Below are positions 22,414 through 31,443 of a DNA stretch of 64,000 nt, one piece after another. The notes beneath the pieces are model-generated. The model ran no database searches. It saw only the letters and a list, made by a program, of their open reading frames with translations, and was not told the origin of the DNA. The stretch covers positions 1-64,000 of the forward strand of contig JAPDRN010000031.1 in NCBI GenBank assembly GCA_030247855.1. Reading direction: 5' to 3'. The position numbers and the translations under genes were made by a program. The stretch is from Knufia peltigerae. Taxonomy: Eukaryota > Ascomycota > Eurotiomycetes > Chaetothyriales > Trichomeriaceae. Position 1 is the stretch's first letter, and each line of letters starts with the position of its first letter.

Positions 22414-23855
22414 AAGATCCACTGACATCACACCGGCGGATTCCCCCCCGCCGTGTGTACAGATTGCACCACGATCCGACGGGATGTGTGAATGTTGAGG
22501 AGAATTGTGCAAAAGTGATTGATAACCCTTAGTTTTTCCCCTGTAAATTACTTGATAGGTCAAGCGGGTACGTTGGGAGTGGAGGGCTCTGTCTAGGCAC
22601 CCATTCGCATTCACGGCGCGCGACGCGACCGGAGGGCGAATGCTGTTGCTCAGGATGGGAACCTCGTGATCATCACCTGCAAGTCTTTTCCTGCGCCTGG
22701 GAATTGTTCAGTCGTGACAAACACTGTGTTTCCTCAACTCAAAGACATCGGCAAGCCTTCACGGCCGAGACCGTAGGTCCATAGTGTCACCTATTCCTCG
22801 AGAAACCTTCGACGGTCTCGATCTTGTACTTTACCTTGGTGACTCTGCTGAAGAGCGACAGCAGCACGACACGCGTCCCGACTTTGCGCCAGCCGGCCAA
22901 TTGGTGTCTTTGGGTTGTAGTTCGACAACTTGGCACGAGCATGCGATATTAGGAAAGATTGTGAAGTCGGTCGTCTTGCCTCGGGTAGGTCTTACTAGCG
23001 ACGACATGGGCTAGTTCAGAAGAGGACAAGGATGCAGAGTTGGTATTGTTGGTACCAACCTTGGGGAGGTTTCTGGAAGAGTACTGAGCAGCAAGGATAC
23101 AACTTGGCACAGCCTTCTCGACGATGTTGCTTGATCCGAGCCTGGGATAGAGAGTACGGATGTGTTCAGGAAAACTCTGTGCACAACAGAGTAATATCTA
23201 GGTCGGTAACCTCGACGTTCGAAATATGATATCATTGTTCTTTAGAGACATCATCGAGACGCCCTCATGCTGCTGTTGTATCGACGGCCCTTTGACAACA
23301 CCATCGATCTTGGAGCACCTTACGCACGAAATCGAGGCGCGAGAAATTGAGTCTGGCTCAGAGCATTGTGACTCATTATAACAACATCAGATTTAGAGGC
23401 ATTCAGAAGTACAAACATGACGTTAGCAGACGAGATCTGGAGTGATGAAAAGGTTTCTTTCCACGACGGCTTATTAGTGCGCCCTGAATATGTGATAACC
23501 GATGGGGGTATAGGCCAATCAGCCTTGCCACTCTTAGCCGAAAGGCCTTTTCTGAGCAACACCAACGTTCCCACTTCGCGGCAACTGGCTTATGGCTTAT
23601 GCAACTTGCATGAACAGAAACCCAGAGTTATATATGTATTCTCCACAATCCAGGCTTATCGTTCGATATATTCTACGCCTTGGCTTCACAAGCAGAACGC
23701 AAGGCTGGCGGTTCTGATGGCTTCAACCCACTGCGCATTACGCACAGAGACAAATCCATCGACGAGCAAGAAGATTACTTGTGGTTTGAAATCGAATACG
23801 TAACGTCAACATGAACCTAACCAAACCGCACCACTTCGTGGGCTCCTCTGCAAGG

Positions 23856-23863
23856 TATAAAAA
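23856..23863 (+). promoter_or_regulatory. TATA box of the NmrA-like gene
   Basis: TATAAAAA sits 122 bp upstream of the ATG at 23985 and is followed by a pyrimidine-rich stretch (23872-23886), the standard arrangement for a regulated fungal promoter. Confidence 0.6.
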
Positions 23864-23984
23864 GGCGAGGACTTTCTCTCTCCTCGAAATATGAAAGCAT
23901 TACGGACATTATCTTCTGAGTTCTTCTTGGACAAGTAGATTGTTCCAACTACCACCATCCGCCATCGCAACTTTTTGTCTCAAC

Positions 23985-24911
23985 ATGTCAACTCCAGTCA
24001 AGAGAGTGGCCGTCGTGGGAGGCTCAGGCCTGACCGGCGGAGAAATCACTCGAGCATTGCTACAATCCGGGTTCGAAGTGACCGTCCTCAGCCGTGCATC
24101 ATCGTCGAACTCCAAGATCCCTGATGGTGCAAGAAGCGTCAAGACCGACTACTCGCGTGAATCACTTGCGGCAGCCTTCCAAGGACAGGATGCGGTCGTC
24201 TCGGCAATCACCACATTCTTCGTGGGTCAGCAATTCACCATCATCGACGCCGCCATCGAAGCTGGAGTCCGTCGTTTCATTCCGTCCGAGTACGGAGTCG
24301 ACACTTCGGACCCTGCCATCGCCGAGATCGCTCCTCCGGCGGGCACCAAGAACGAAATCGTCGCCTACCTCCAGTCGAAGCAGGCGACAATATCTTGGAG
24401 CGCCATCATCGTCGGGGCCTTCTTCGACGCCATACTTGAGGTGCCTGGCGCACTGGGCCTGAACTTGGCGGAAAACACCATGACCATCTTCGACGGTGGA
24501 GACGTCGAATTCGAAGCGACGAACGTCGACCAGATCGGTCGTGCGGTCGCCGCGGTCTTGTCCCCCGAACACTTTGACAGCACTGCCAACCAATACGTCT
24601 ACGTCAACAGCTTCACCTTGACACAGAACCAGATGTTGCACATCTTACAGGACCTCACCGGGAACAAACTGGAGGTCAAACATGCGAAGAAGGCGGATAT
24701 GAGGAAGGATTCTCAAGAAAAGATAAAGTCTGACCCGGACAAAGGCGACGTGTGGGCCCGAGGGTCTTTTGAAGGCATCATATTGATCATGTTGAATGAA
24801 GGAGGGTTTTGTGAATACTCCAACAAAGGTCGTCTGTGGAACAAGAGATTGGGTCTTCCCGAAGGAAACGTAGAAGCGACGATCAAGGCTGTCTTGTCCA
24901 AGAAGGAATAA
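23985..24911 (+). CDS. NmrA-like/isoflavone-reductase-like NAD(P)-binding oxidoreductase
   Basis: Single exon, 308 aa, from the first in-frame ATG. A Rossmann dinucleotide motif G11-x2-G14-x2-G17 (GGSGLTGG) sits at the N-terminus, with an Arg (SRAS) soon after beta-2 suggesting NADP(H). RRFIPSEYGVD near 99-109 is typical of the isoflavone-reductase/NmrA branch of atypical short-chain dehydrogenases. These are either secondary-metabolism reductases or redox-sensing regulators; the sequence alone cannot decide which. A clear TATA box lies upstream, suggesting regulated expression. No biosynthetic cluster surrounds it. Confidence 0.88.
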   Translation: MSTPVKRVAVVGGSGLTGGEITRALLQSGFEVTVLSRASSSNSKIPDGARSVKTDYSRESLAAAFQGQDAVVSAITTFFVGQQFTIIDAAIEAGVRRFIPSEYGVDTSDPAIAEIAPPAGTKNEIVAYLQSKQATISWSAIIVGAFFDAILEVPGALGLNLAENTMTIFDGGDVEFEATNVDQIGRAVAAVLSPEHFDSTANQYVYVNSFTLTQNQMLHILQDLTGNKLEVKHAKKADMRKDSQEKIKSDPDKGDVWARGSFEGIILIMLNEGGFCEYSNKGRLWNKRLGLPEGNVEATIKAVLSKKE

Positions 24912-25820
24912 ACCGAGTATTTTGGCGGTAGGTATCAAGCACACATACCTCTGCATTACGCACAAGGCTATACTTATCACTGGAGTTGTCCTCAATGGTC
25001 GTTCGCTAATATAGTCGATCGACAAAAATGTTGAGACACCTTTGCAAAATGCATATGACTAAGTGACTAGCAATTTTGTCATCATTACTATTCTTGTTAG
25101 TGTCTCGGTGCTCGTTGTTCTCGCAGTCTTTAGGAATGTCTCTTGGCTTGCTTGAATCTTGTCAACTACCATTTGAATCATATTGAAACCGACGAATGAC
25201 AATTGGGGGTGACTTTGGTGATAAGTATAGCCTTGTCCGTAATGTAGAGATGGGCGCGCGTAATATCTACCGCCCGTGTTTGGACGGTTTAAGATGTACC
25301 TAGGTATCATTTTATTGAGTACAAGTACTCTGTAGACATGCCATGGTCCCCGAGTTCGCTTCTTTTTTCAACTAGGTTTCGTAGGCTTCTTCATTTGGTA
25401 GCCGGCTCAAAAGATGTCGATGTGCACCTTGCCTCTAGTTTCTTCTCTCAGTCGTACGATGCACAGAGTAGATGAATTGATGATAGGCAATAGACGAGTT
25501 GTGACGGTCGGTACATAGAAAGTGGTCTGATTTGATCTGCAACTCGATGCATCTGTCATCCGCCGTAACGGAAGCCAATCATGATCCACCCGAATCTTCT
25601 GAGCAGAAGCAGCCGTCATGCTTTTGCAGCTTCACAATTTCGGAATTTCTTCACATCTTGCTGGTCCCATTAATCCGCGTCCGCCGCTCTCATTCTTCTT
25701 CTCGACAAACCCTGTTTTGGAGAAAGATTGTGTAAACTACATGACAAGGCCTCTGTTCTACCCATGTGCCTGTGACACCACCGATTGAAAACGCTCGTCT
25801 CTTCCAAACCCGTCGTCGCC
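24912..25820. other. Intergenic, no gene seen
   Basis: 3' flank of the NmrA-like gene and promoter of the COX14-like gene. Short frames only. Confidence 0.5.
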
Positions 25821-26822
25821 ATGAAAATCTTCGCACCCAGGATGGCCCGACCCCCATCCGACGCCTTTACCCGCTTCACCTCGACGACACCACACGCCAT
25901 GCAGCGACCCTCCTCGTCGTCCACGACGTTCACCTACCAACCCGCCTCACGCCCGTCCTCGACGCCGTCACCACAGACACCGCAACCTCCACGCTCCACA
26001 CCCTCGCCCAACGAGACACCACAGGAAAAGGTAGCGCGCCTCCGCGCGGCCGCCCGGTTAGCCCGAGACCAAGCGTCGTCGTCCCCCCTCGAACGGGCGA
26101 TCGAGGGCGGTCGGGTCTGGGCCGACCGGGCCCACCGGTTCACGGCCTTTGGTCTCATCCTGTTCGCGGGCGTGACGGTCGTGGTGGCCGCGTACGGGAC
26201 GACGAGCCTCATCGCCCACAACCGCCGGCAGAAACGGGCGTGGGTCGAGCGGGAACTCGACCGTCTCGACGCGGCCAGGCAGGCCTTCCTCCGCGGCGAG
26301 GCCACGGCCGAACAGCTCCACCTCCTGGAGCAGGAGCGGGCGGGCGAGGAGATGGAGGCCGCGAGGAAACGCGAGGTCGAGCGCAAGAAGGGCGAGAGCT
26401 ACTGGAGCAGGTTGAAGGGCGTCATGAGCGCCAACGCCGCGGCCGGCCAGATGGGCACCGAGACCGAGGAGGAGAAGCGGGAGCGTGAGGAGCGGCGGGC
26501 GAGGAGGCAGAGATCCGCTTCGTCTTCCTCCGCGGACGAAACCTTCGTCGAGGGAGAGGTCAGGCCCGTCGCCGTGACGTCCACGAACGTCAAGGGCGTC
26601 GGGCTCGACGCAAAGGGCCGCCCGGTGCCGCTGGACAAGATGGAGTACGTCAAGACCAAGGTCGAGGACGGGCGAAGGTCGGGCGAGAAGGAAGTCATTG
26701 CACGGACTGGTATCAGGGGAGGACCTCTGGACCAGCTCGCCGAGAACGTCTCTCAGGCCGTTGTGACCCCTTCGACCCAGAGCCAGGGGTGGTTGAGCTG
26801 GTTGAGAGGCAGTAAATCGTAG
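25821..26822 (+). CDS. COX14-like mitochondrial inner-membrane protein (cytochrome oxidase assembly)
   Basis: Single exon, 333 aa, from the ATG at 25821 (the frame opens earlier but without an ATG). The N-terminus is rich in Arg, Ser and Thr and poor in acidic residues, as in a mitochondrial presequence. A block RAHRF followed by one hydrophobic span (about 107-129) and a basic NRRQKR sequence resembles the Cox14 domain, whose members help assemble cytochrome c oxidase. The rest (130-333) is a highly charged, probably coiled-coil region with Glu/Arg repeats, ending in GWLSWLRGSKS. It is much longer than yeast Cox14 (about 70 aa), so the role is tentative. GC content is visibly higher than in neighbours (26050-26700). 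Confidence 0.65.
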   Translation: MKIFAPRMARPPSDAFTRFTSTTPHAMQRPSSSSTTFTYQPASRPSSTPSPQTPQPPRSTPSPNETPQEKVARLRAAARLARDQASSSPLERAIEGGRVWADRAHRFTAFGLILFAGVTVVVAAYGTTSLIAHNRRQKRAWVERELDRLDAARQAFLRGEATAEQLHLLEQERAGEEMEAARKREVERKKGESYWSRLKGVMSANAAAGQMGTETEEEKREREERRARRQRSASSSSADETFVEGEVRPVAVTSTNVKGVGLDAKGRPVPLDKMEYVKTKVEDGRRSGEKEVIARTGIRGGPLDQLAENVSQAVVTPSTQSQGWLSWLRGSKS

Positions 26823-27388
26823 GGGTGGTCTCCGGAGGGAGATGTTTGAAGGAGAAGGGGGACGAGAGCAGGTGGTCCAACTTCTTGTTTCTTGTACAAA
26901 TTTTTCAACGCCGAGAGAGCAAAAAGGCTGCATAGCGTTAATGGGATCAAATTCATTTCACCTCCACGATAATACGCAGCTCGTTTTAAGGGGAGTGACC
27001 TGGATTCTTCACATCACCACCACTACCATTACCGTCGTCAATAGTCTCACATTTACTTTCTAGGCTTTACTCGTACAACAAACGGCTGCGCACCGACGGT
27101 GCCACCGAGTCTAGGTAGGTATTTGGGTACTTGGGTACTCGGTTCTTGGGTTCTTGAGTACCTGAAAAATCCCCCCGTTTCCAACGCTACGCGGATTCGC
27201 AAACCGCAGAATCAAATGCTCCAAAATGCGGATAACCCCAACCACTTCACGTCCATGGTCTGTATAACGCATGCATGATCCGTTCCGTGCCATCGTTCTA
27301 TCATCATTATTTCGTCGTTCGTCGTCGTCATTATCATCATCATCATCATCAAGCAACGAATAATCTCCAGCTGAAAACAAAAAGTCCT
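26823..27388. other. Convergent intergenic region
   Basis: 3' flanks of two converging genes. Contains TCTAGGTAGGTA (about 27110) and an (ATC)6 microsatellite. Confidence 0.5.
27333..27350. repeat. (ATC)6 microsatellite
   Basis: Six perfect ATC units in the 3' flank of the gene that ends at 27389. Confidence 0.9.
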
Positions 27389-28321
27389 TCACGACCACAG
27401 AATATGGCTGTAATGTCCGGGCACCTTTTGAATGCACTTGTCACAGCCGTTGAGAAACCCCATGTGCAGTCTCGCCGTTCTTGCCTTCCCCCCCGGGCTG
27501 GAGTAACCGTCGAGTTGGAGACCACCATCGTCACATCTCTCGTCCATGGGGACATGGGCCGGTGGTTCTCCACAACGAAGCAGTCCGTCGTCATCGCCCT
27601 GCTGGTCGACCATCATGCTGTCCGTGTCTCGTTGATCATCCTCCACGGGACTCGGTAGTCCGTCTCGCCCGATCCAGGAATCTTGCTCGATCATCGGACT
27701 GAGGTTCGTACGCAGAGGCGGGAACTGATGCCGGGGGACACTGGGCAGGTCCGCGACTCGGTTGTCGAAGTGGCTGCTGATCGGGGTCGGCACTCTTTCT
27801 CTCGCAAACGTGTCCATCGCGGTCAGAAAGTTGCTGTCGCGGTAAGGTGGTATAATGTCGTTCGAACGGGCCCTCCTGATGGTGGGGGGATTCAGGTCCA
27901 TGTTCACGTCCACGTCGTGATGGTCTCCACACTGTGCTCGGATCGAGGACGTGCTGCTGGAATCGCTGCCTTGAGAGTCCCGGGTTGGACGAGACTTGTT
28001 GGTGGTGGGCCAGTGGCTGGCGTCCTTGGGCTCGGAAGGGCTTTCGTCCTCGGAGGTATCTACCGGGGTCGGCGGTTGTTGGTAGATGGAGGTGAAGGTA
28101 GAATACGCCTGGGATTGCAACTGTGGTCTGGCCGAAGGGGATAGGCGAATCGGTAGACACTGATGAGGAGGTCTTCTCTTTGGACTTCGCGTCATCAGAG
28201 ATTCATCACTCGGATCGTCAATCCTTCGTTTCCGCTTGTGCTGCAGAGCAGCGTCGAATTGGAAGGCAGGGTACACGTCTGTCATGGTTGGTTCGGCGGT
28301 GAAATTCTCGTCGGTCGACAT
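27389..28321 (-). CDS. Disordered nuclear-type protein with C-terminal CCHH motif
   Basis: Single exon, 310 aa, ATG at 28321. Most of the protein is Ser/Pro/Asp-rich and low complexity. A basic KRKRR near residue 29 and SPKRR near 46 look like nuclear-localisation signals. The last 30 residues form the only apparently ordered part: RLHMGFLNGCDKC then VPGHYSH, giving C293-x2-C296-x6-H303-x2-H306, a compact zinc-knuckle-like arrangement. I recall other ascomycete proteins with a similar HMG..CxxC..PGHYSH ending, but no function. The call is an unnamed fungal protein, possibly nuclear. Confidence 0.7.
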   Translation of the reverse strand: MSTDENFTAEPTMTDVYPAFQFDAALQHKRKRRIDDPSDESLMTRSPKRRPPHQCLPIRLSPSARPQLQSQAYSTFTSIYQQPPTPVDTSEDESPSEPKDASHWPTTNKSRPTRDSQGSDSSSTSSIRAQCGDHHDVDVNMDLNPPTIRRARSNDIIPPYRDSNFLTAMDTFARERVPTPISSHFDNRVADLPSVPRHQFPPLRTNLSPMIEQDSWIGRDGLPSPVEDDQRDTDSMMVDQQGDDDGLLRCGEPPAHVPMDERCDDGGLQLDGYSSPGGKARTARLHMGFLNGCDKCIQKVPGHYSHILWS

Positions 28322-29435
28322 GGTGGGATATGAGGACCAGGTGGGCGAATTAGTCCTATCTATAAAACGTTGTTCTCTCTCCCCAAAGGAGAAAATGTCA
28401 TAGTAACCCCTCTCTCTCGAAAGGAAAAAAAAGGGAGTCGATCAAACAGTGATGGTGTCGCGGGTTGACAGGAATTGGTTGCTGAAACACAGACAATCTC
28501 GACCGAGGGGCCAACCAGGGCGCGTGATCGAGTAGAAGCGAAGAACAGGCGAACGACAAAACAAGATGGCGCGATAGCCGGATGATGAGTCTTCCGGAGA
28601 AGATGAGAGCCTCGATAAGAGAGCGGTTAAAGGAGGCAGTGTAGTTGTTGTATTGTTGGTATATCTTTTAATTCTTAACAGTGGAGGGGAGAGAGAGGGA
28701 TTGTCTAAATCCGGGCAACGAGTAATAAACGTGGAATTGGTGAAGCAATATGGTTCAAAGCAGCGTCATGAGTACAGAGTACAGCAGGTTTACTCCCACC
28801 CCTACTCCTACCTCTAGGCGACTCGGGATTTGTGGAGGGGGAAAAGGAGAGCCCATCAGACGCCTAAAGTACCTCGGTCACTGCCCGGACTTAGGCATTA
28901 GAGGGGTCCCTATTGGGTGGGTTGCATGCCTAAGGTTGCAGCTGCCTTGTTAAGCGACAAAGCCTTTATGAGTACCCGATGAGCCTCCCCTACGACGTCA
29001 TCCAAGGGCTCTGTGGTTCTCCCTGATGCTCCCTGATGCTCATCCTATCCGGCTTTCCTCTGGGATCACGTGTAGATGTAGATCTAGACCAGTGCAAAGA
29101 CCGGTAACGAGTATTACTTCCGTACTCGTTTTCTCATGCCACAATTCTTCACCGCCTTTGAGCCGTGTCGAATTCTGCCCCTCCACGTTCTGAAACTTTT
29201 TTGCAGCCCGTGTGAATCATAATGCCTCGTAGAAAGTCTCTCTTGTAGCTGTTTCTTCCTCTCCACACAAAACACATACACCCGACCGACCGACTTTTCT
29301 CTTCCTTCACAGAGCTCGTTAATACCTTACCTGCTTTTTCCTCCTCTTGAGTTTTTCTCTCACCTAAGATCTCTCTCGCCCGGCAGGCAGTTTCAGTCGC
29401 AAACCCGACGGTCCACCTTTCCACACCCCGGCACC
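28322..29435. other. Divergent promoter, disordered protein / ARO4
   Basis: 1.1 kb with no gene supported. A CRE-like GACGTCAT (28994-29001) and a duplicated CCCTGATGCT (29021-29040) lie about 400 bp before the ARO4 start. The last 150 bp are pyrimidine-rich, as in strong fungal promoters. No TGACTCA (Gcn4/CpcA) site was seen by eye. Confidence 0.5.
29021..29040. repeat. Direct duplication of CCCTGATGCT
   Basis: Two perfect adjacent 10-bp copies in the ARO4 promoter region. Confidence 0.9.
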
Positions 29436-30566
29436 ATGCCTTCCATTGACACTCCCGTCGAGATCAACGAAGATGTTCGAATCCTCGGCTATGACCCTCT
29501 GATCCCTCCCGCACTCCTCCAAAGTGAGATCCCCGCGACTCAGGCCTCGATCGAGACGGTGTCCCGGGGCAGAAGAGAATGCAAAGAGATCATCCACCAG
29601 CGTGACGACCGGCTACTCGTCATGGTCGGACCTTGCTCGATCCACGACCCGGCCACGGCCCTCGAGTACGCAGGCCGCCTGAAACAACTCGCCGAGAAGC
29701 TCTCCCCCGACCTGTGCATCATCATGCGGGCGTACCTCGAGAAGCCCCGGACCACGGTCGGCTGGAAGGGCCTGATCAACGACCCGGACATTGACGAATC
29801 CTACAAGATCAACAAGGGCCTGCGAGTGTCTAGGCAACTCTACGCCGACCTCACGGGCATGGGCATGCCCATCGCCAGTGAAATGCTCGACACTATCTCC
29901 CCCCAGTTCCTCGCGGACCTCATCTCCCTCGGCGCCATTGGGGCCCGGACCACCGAGTCCCAGCTGCACCGCGAACTGGCCTCGGGCCTGTCGTTCCCCA
30001 TCGGCTTCAAGAACGGCACGGACGGCTCCCTGGGCGTGGCCATCGACGCCGTGGGCGCCGCCGCGGCCCGCCACCACTTCATGGGCGTCACCAAGCAAGG
30101 CCTCGCCGCCATCACCAAGACGAGCGGGAACGAGGACGGCTTCGTCATCCTCCGGGGCGGGTCCAAGGGCACCAACTACGACGCCGACAGCGTCAAGGCC
30201 GCGAGGGAGGCCCTGAGGAAGAAGGGACACGAGGAGGTCATGATGATCGACTGCTCGCACGGCAACTCCAAAAAGGACCACCGCAACCAGCCCAAGGTGG
30301 CCCAGACCATCGGCGACCAGCTCCGGCGGGGCGAGGACGCCATCGTCGCCGTCATGATCGAGTCCAACATCAACGAGGGCAACCAAAAGGTCCCCGCCGA
30401 GGGCGGCCTCGCCAGCCTGCAAAAGGGCATCAGCATCACCGACGCCTGCATCAACTGGGACACCACCGTCGACGTCCTCGAGCAACTGGCCGACGCCGTC
30501 CGGACGAGACGACAGGTCCGAGCCAAGCAGCAGAATGGCACCAACGGTGTTAATGGACACCATTGA
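29436..30566 (+). CDS. ARO4: 3-deoxy-D-arabino-heptulosonate 7-phosphate (DAHP) synthase, Aro4 type
   Basis: Single exon, 376 aa, ATG in a CACCATG context. It condenses phosphoenolpyruvate with erythrose 4-phosphate, the first step of the shikimate pathway to aromatic amino acids, in the cytosol. Type I DAHP synthase motifs are intact: GPCSIHD, RAYLEKPRTTVGWKG, IGARTTESQLHRELASG, KNGTDG, HFMGVTK, DCSHGNSKKD and MIESNINEGNQ. The N-terminal EDVRILGYDPLIPPALLQ matches yeast Aro4 (tyrosine-inhibited) better than Aro3, so tyrosine feedback is likely (inference). The second half is strongly GC-biased at third positions, suggesting high expression. The C-terminus ends in an Asn/Gly-rich tail. Confidence 0.95.
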   Translation: MPSIDTPVEINEDVRILGYDPLIPPALLQSEIPATQASIETVSRGRRECKEIIHQRDDRLLVMVGPCSIHDPATALEYAGRLKQLAEKLSPDLCIIMRAYLEKPRTTVGWKGLINDPDIDESYKINKGLRVSRQLYADLTGMGMPIASEMLDTISPQFLADLISLGAIGARTTESQLHRELASGLSFPIGFKNGTDGSLGVAIDAVGAAAARHHFMGVTKQGLAAITKTSGNEDGFVILRGGSKGTNYDADSVKAAREALRKKGHEEVMMIDCSHGNSKKDHRNQPKVAQTIGDQLRRGEDAIVAVMIESNINEGNQKVPAEGGLASLQKGISITDACINWDTTVDVLEQLADAVRTRRQVRAKQQNGTNGVNGHH

Positions 30567-31443
30567 TTCAGTCCATTACGGAACTAAACTTTTTGTGTTC
30601 GACCGAACGGGGGATTTGCTTTTTTTTTCCCCGTCAAACAACCATAATAGGCGCAGTGAACGAGGCAATGCGACGCGAACGGTGTTGGATGTATTTTTTT
30701 TGCTGCCGGCACCTGGAGCGGCGTCTCGGGACTTTCCTTGTCCTCCTGAGCAGCATCTTCCAAGCGGAGCTTCGAAGTTTTGCATCCTTTTTTTTTTCTG
30801 CGTCGCAAATGGATTGCAACTTCAGCGAATCTTGTTGAAATTGGGAAAAGAAAAAAAGGTCTCGGTTGTCATCTCTTCACTCTACGTTTGGTTGCTTTTT
30901 GCTCCGACAATGCAAGGGAAAAAAGGGGGCGCATTTCTTTTTTTTCCCCAAGGGGAAAAAAAAGGGGAACGACGTGTTACATACAGGGGACATGAGCTTG
31001 GGATTTGCTTGGGGCAAAATTTCACATGGCATCGTACCAAAGAAAATCAAGGATCAACGTCAAGATATCAAGAAAAAGCCCATAGAAGAAAGGCCACTTA
31101 TTACAGCTGTTAAGAAGGATTCACGTCCCAGTCCAGTCCATCCATATCCGCACCAGTGCTATGCGATGATAGTCCTACACGTAATTGACTCGCTCCCATT
31201 GAACCCAGTTCCCTGAGCATGCTGTCCCAGTTCAATGCCATGAGTCCTCGCCATTCCATTTCCCATTTCCTAGCCCGAGTCATTAATATCTGCTTTGTCC
31301 AAACAAGCACACGCCCTGTCCACTGTCTCCTGCCTGCCCCGCTGCCGTCTCGCTTCCGAAGCACATCACAACATCCCCAAAATCGTGTTCCTGTCTCTCA
31401 GCGCACATGACCTGTTCCATGTTCTTCCGGCTTGGGATGTGAA
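30567..31443. other. Convergent intergenic region with homopolymer runs
   Basis: 3' flanks of ARO4 and TOR. Several T8-T10 and A7-A8 runs lie between 30618 and 30963, including the perfect 26-bp palindrome at 30938-30963. The short frames are low-complexity artefacts. Confidence 0.6.
30938..30963. repeat. Perfect T8C4/G4A8 palindrome
   Basis: Eight T and four C (30938-30949), two A, then four G and eight A (30952-30963), fully complementary arms with a 2-nt centre. Transcribed in either direction it would form a hairpin between two converging genes. Confidence 0.85.

Larger units (their letters stand above)
21649..23984. other. 2.3-kb intergenic region with hairpins
   Basis: A minus-strand frame (22048-22614) has no ATG start and no recognisable content. 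A plus-strand 128-codon frame with an ATG (23417-23803) resembles nothing. Two adjacent perfect hairpins lie at 22378-22413. The right end is the promoter of the NmrA-like gene with a TATA box at 23856. Confidence 0.5.

Noticed and set aside
22048..22614. 188-codon minus-strand open frame
   Set aside because: It begins at GTG with no ATG, contains the hairpin sequences, and its composition resembles no protein family.
23417..23803. 128-codon plus-strand frame upstream of the NmrA-like gene
   Set aside because: Starts with ATG and is open, but nothing in it is recognisable and it ends before the TATA box of the downstream gene; kept only as intergenic.
29613..30563. 316-codon frame antisense to DAHP synthase
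   Set aside because: Shadow frame caused by GC-rich third positions; no recognisable motif.
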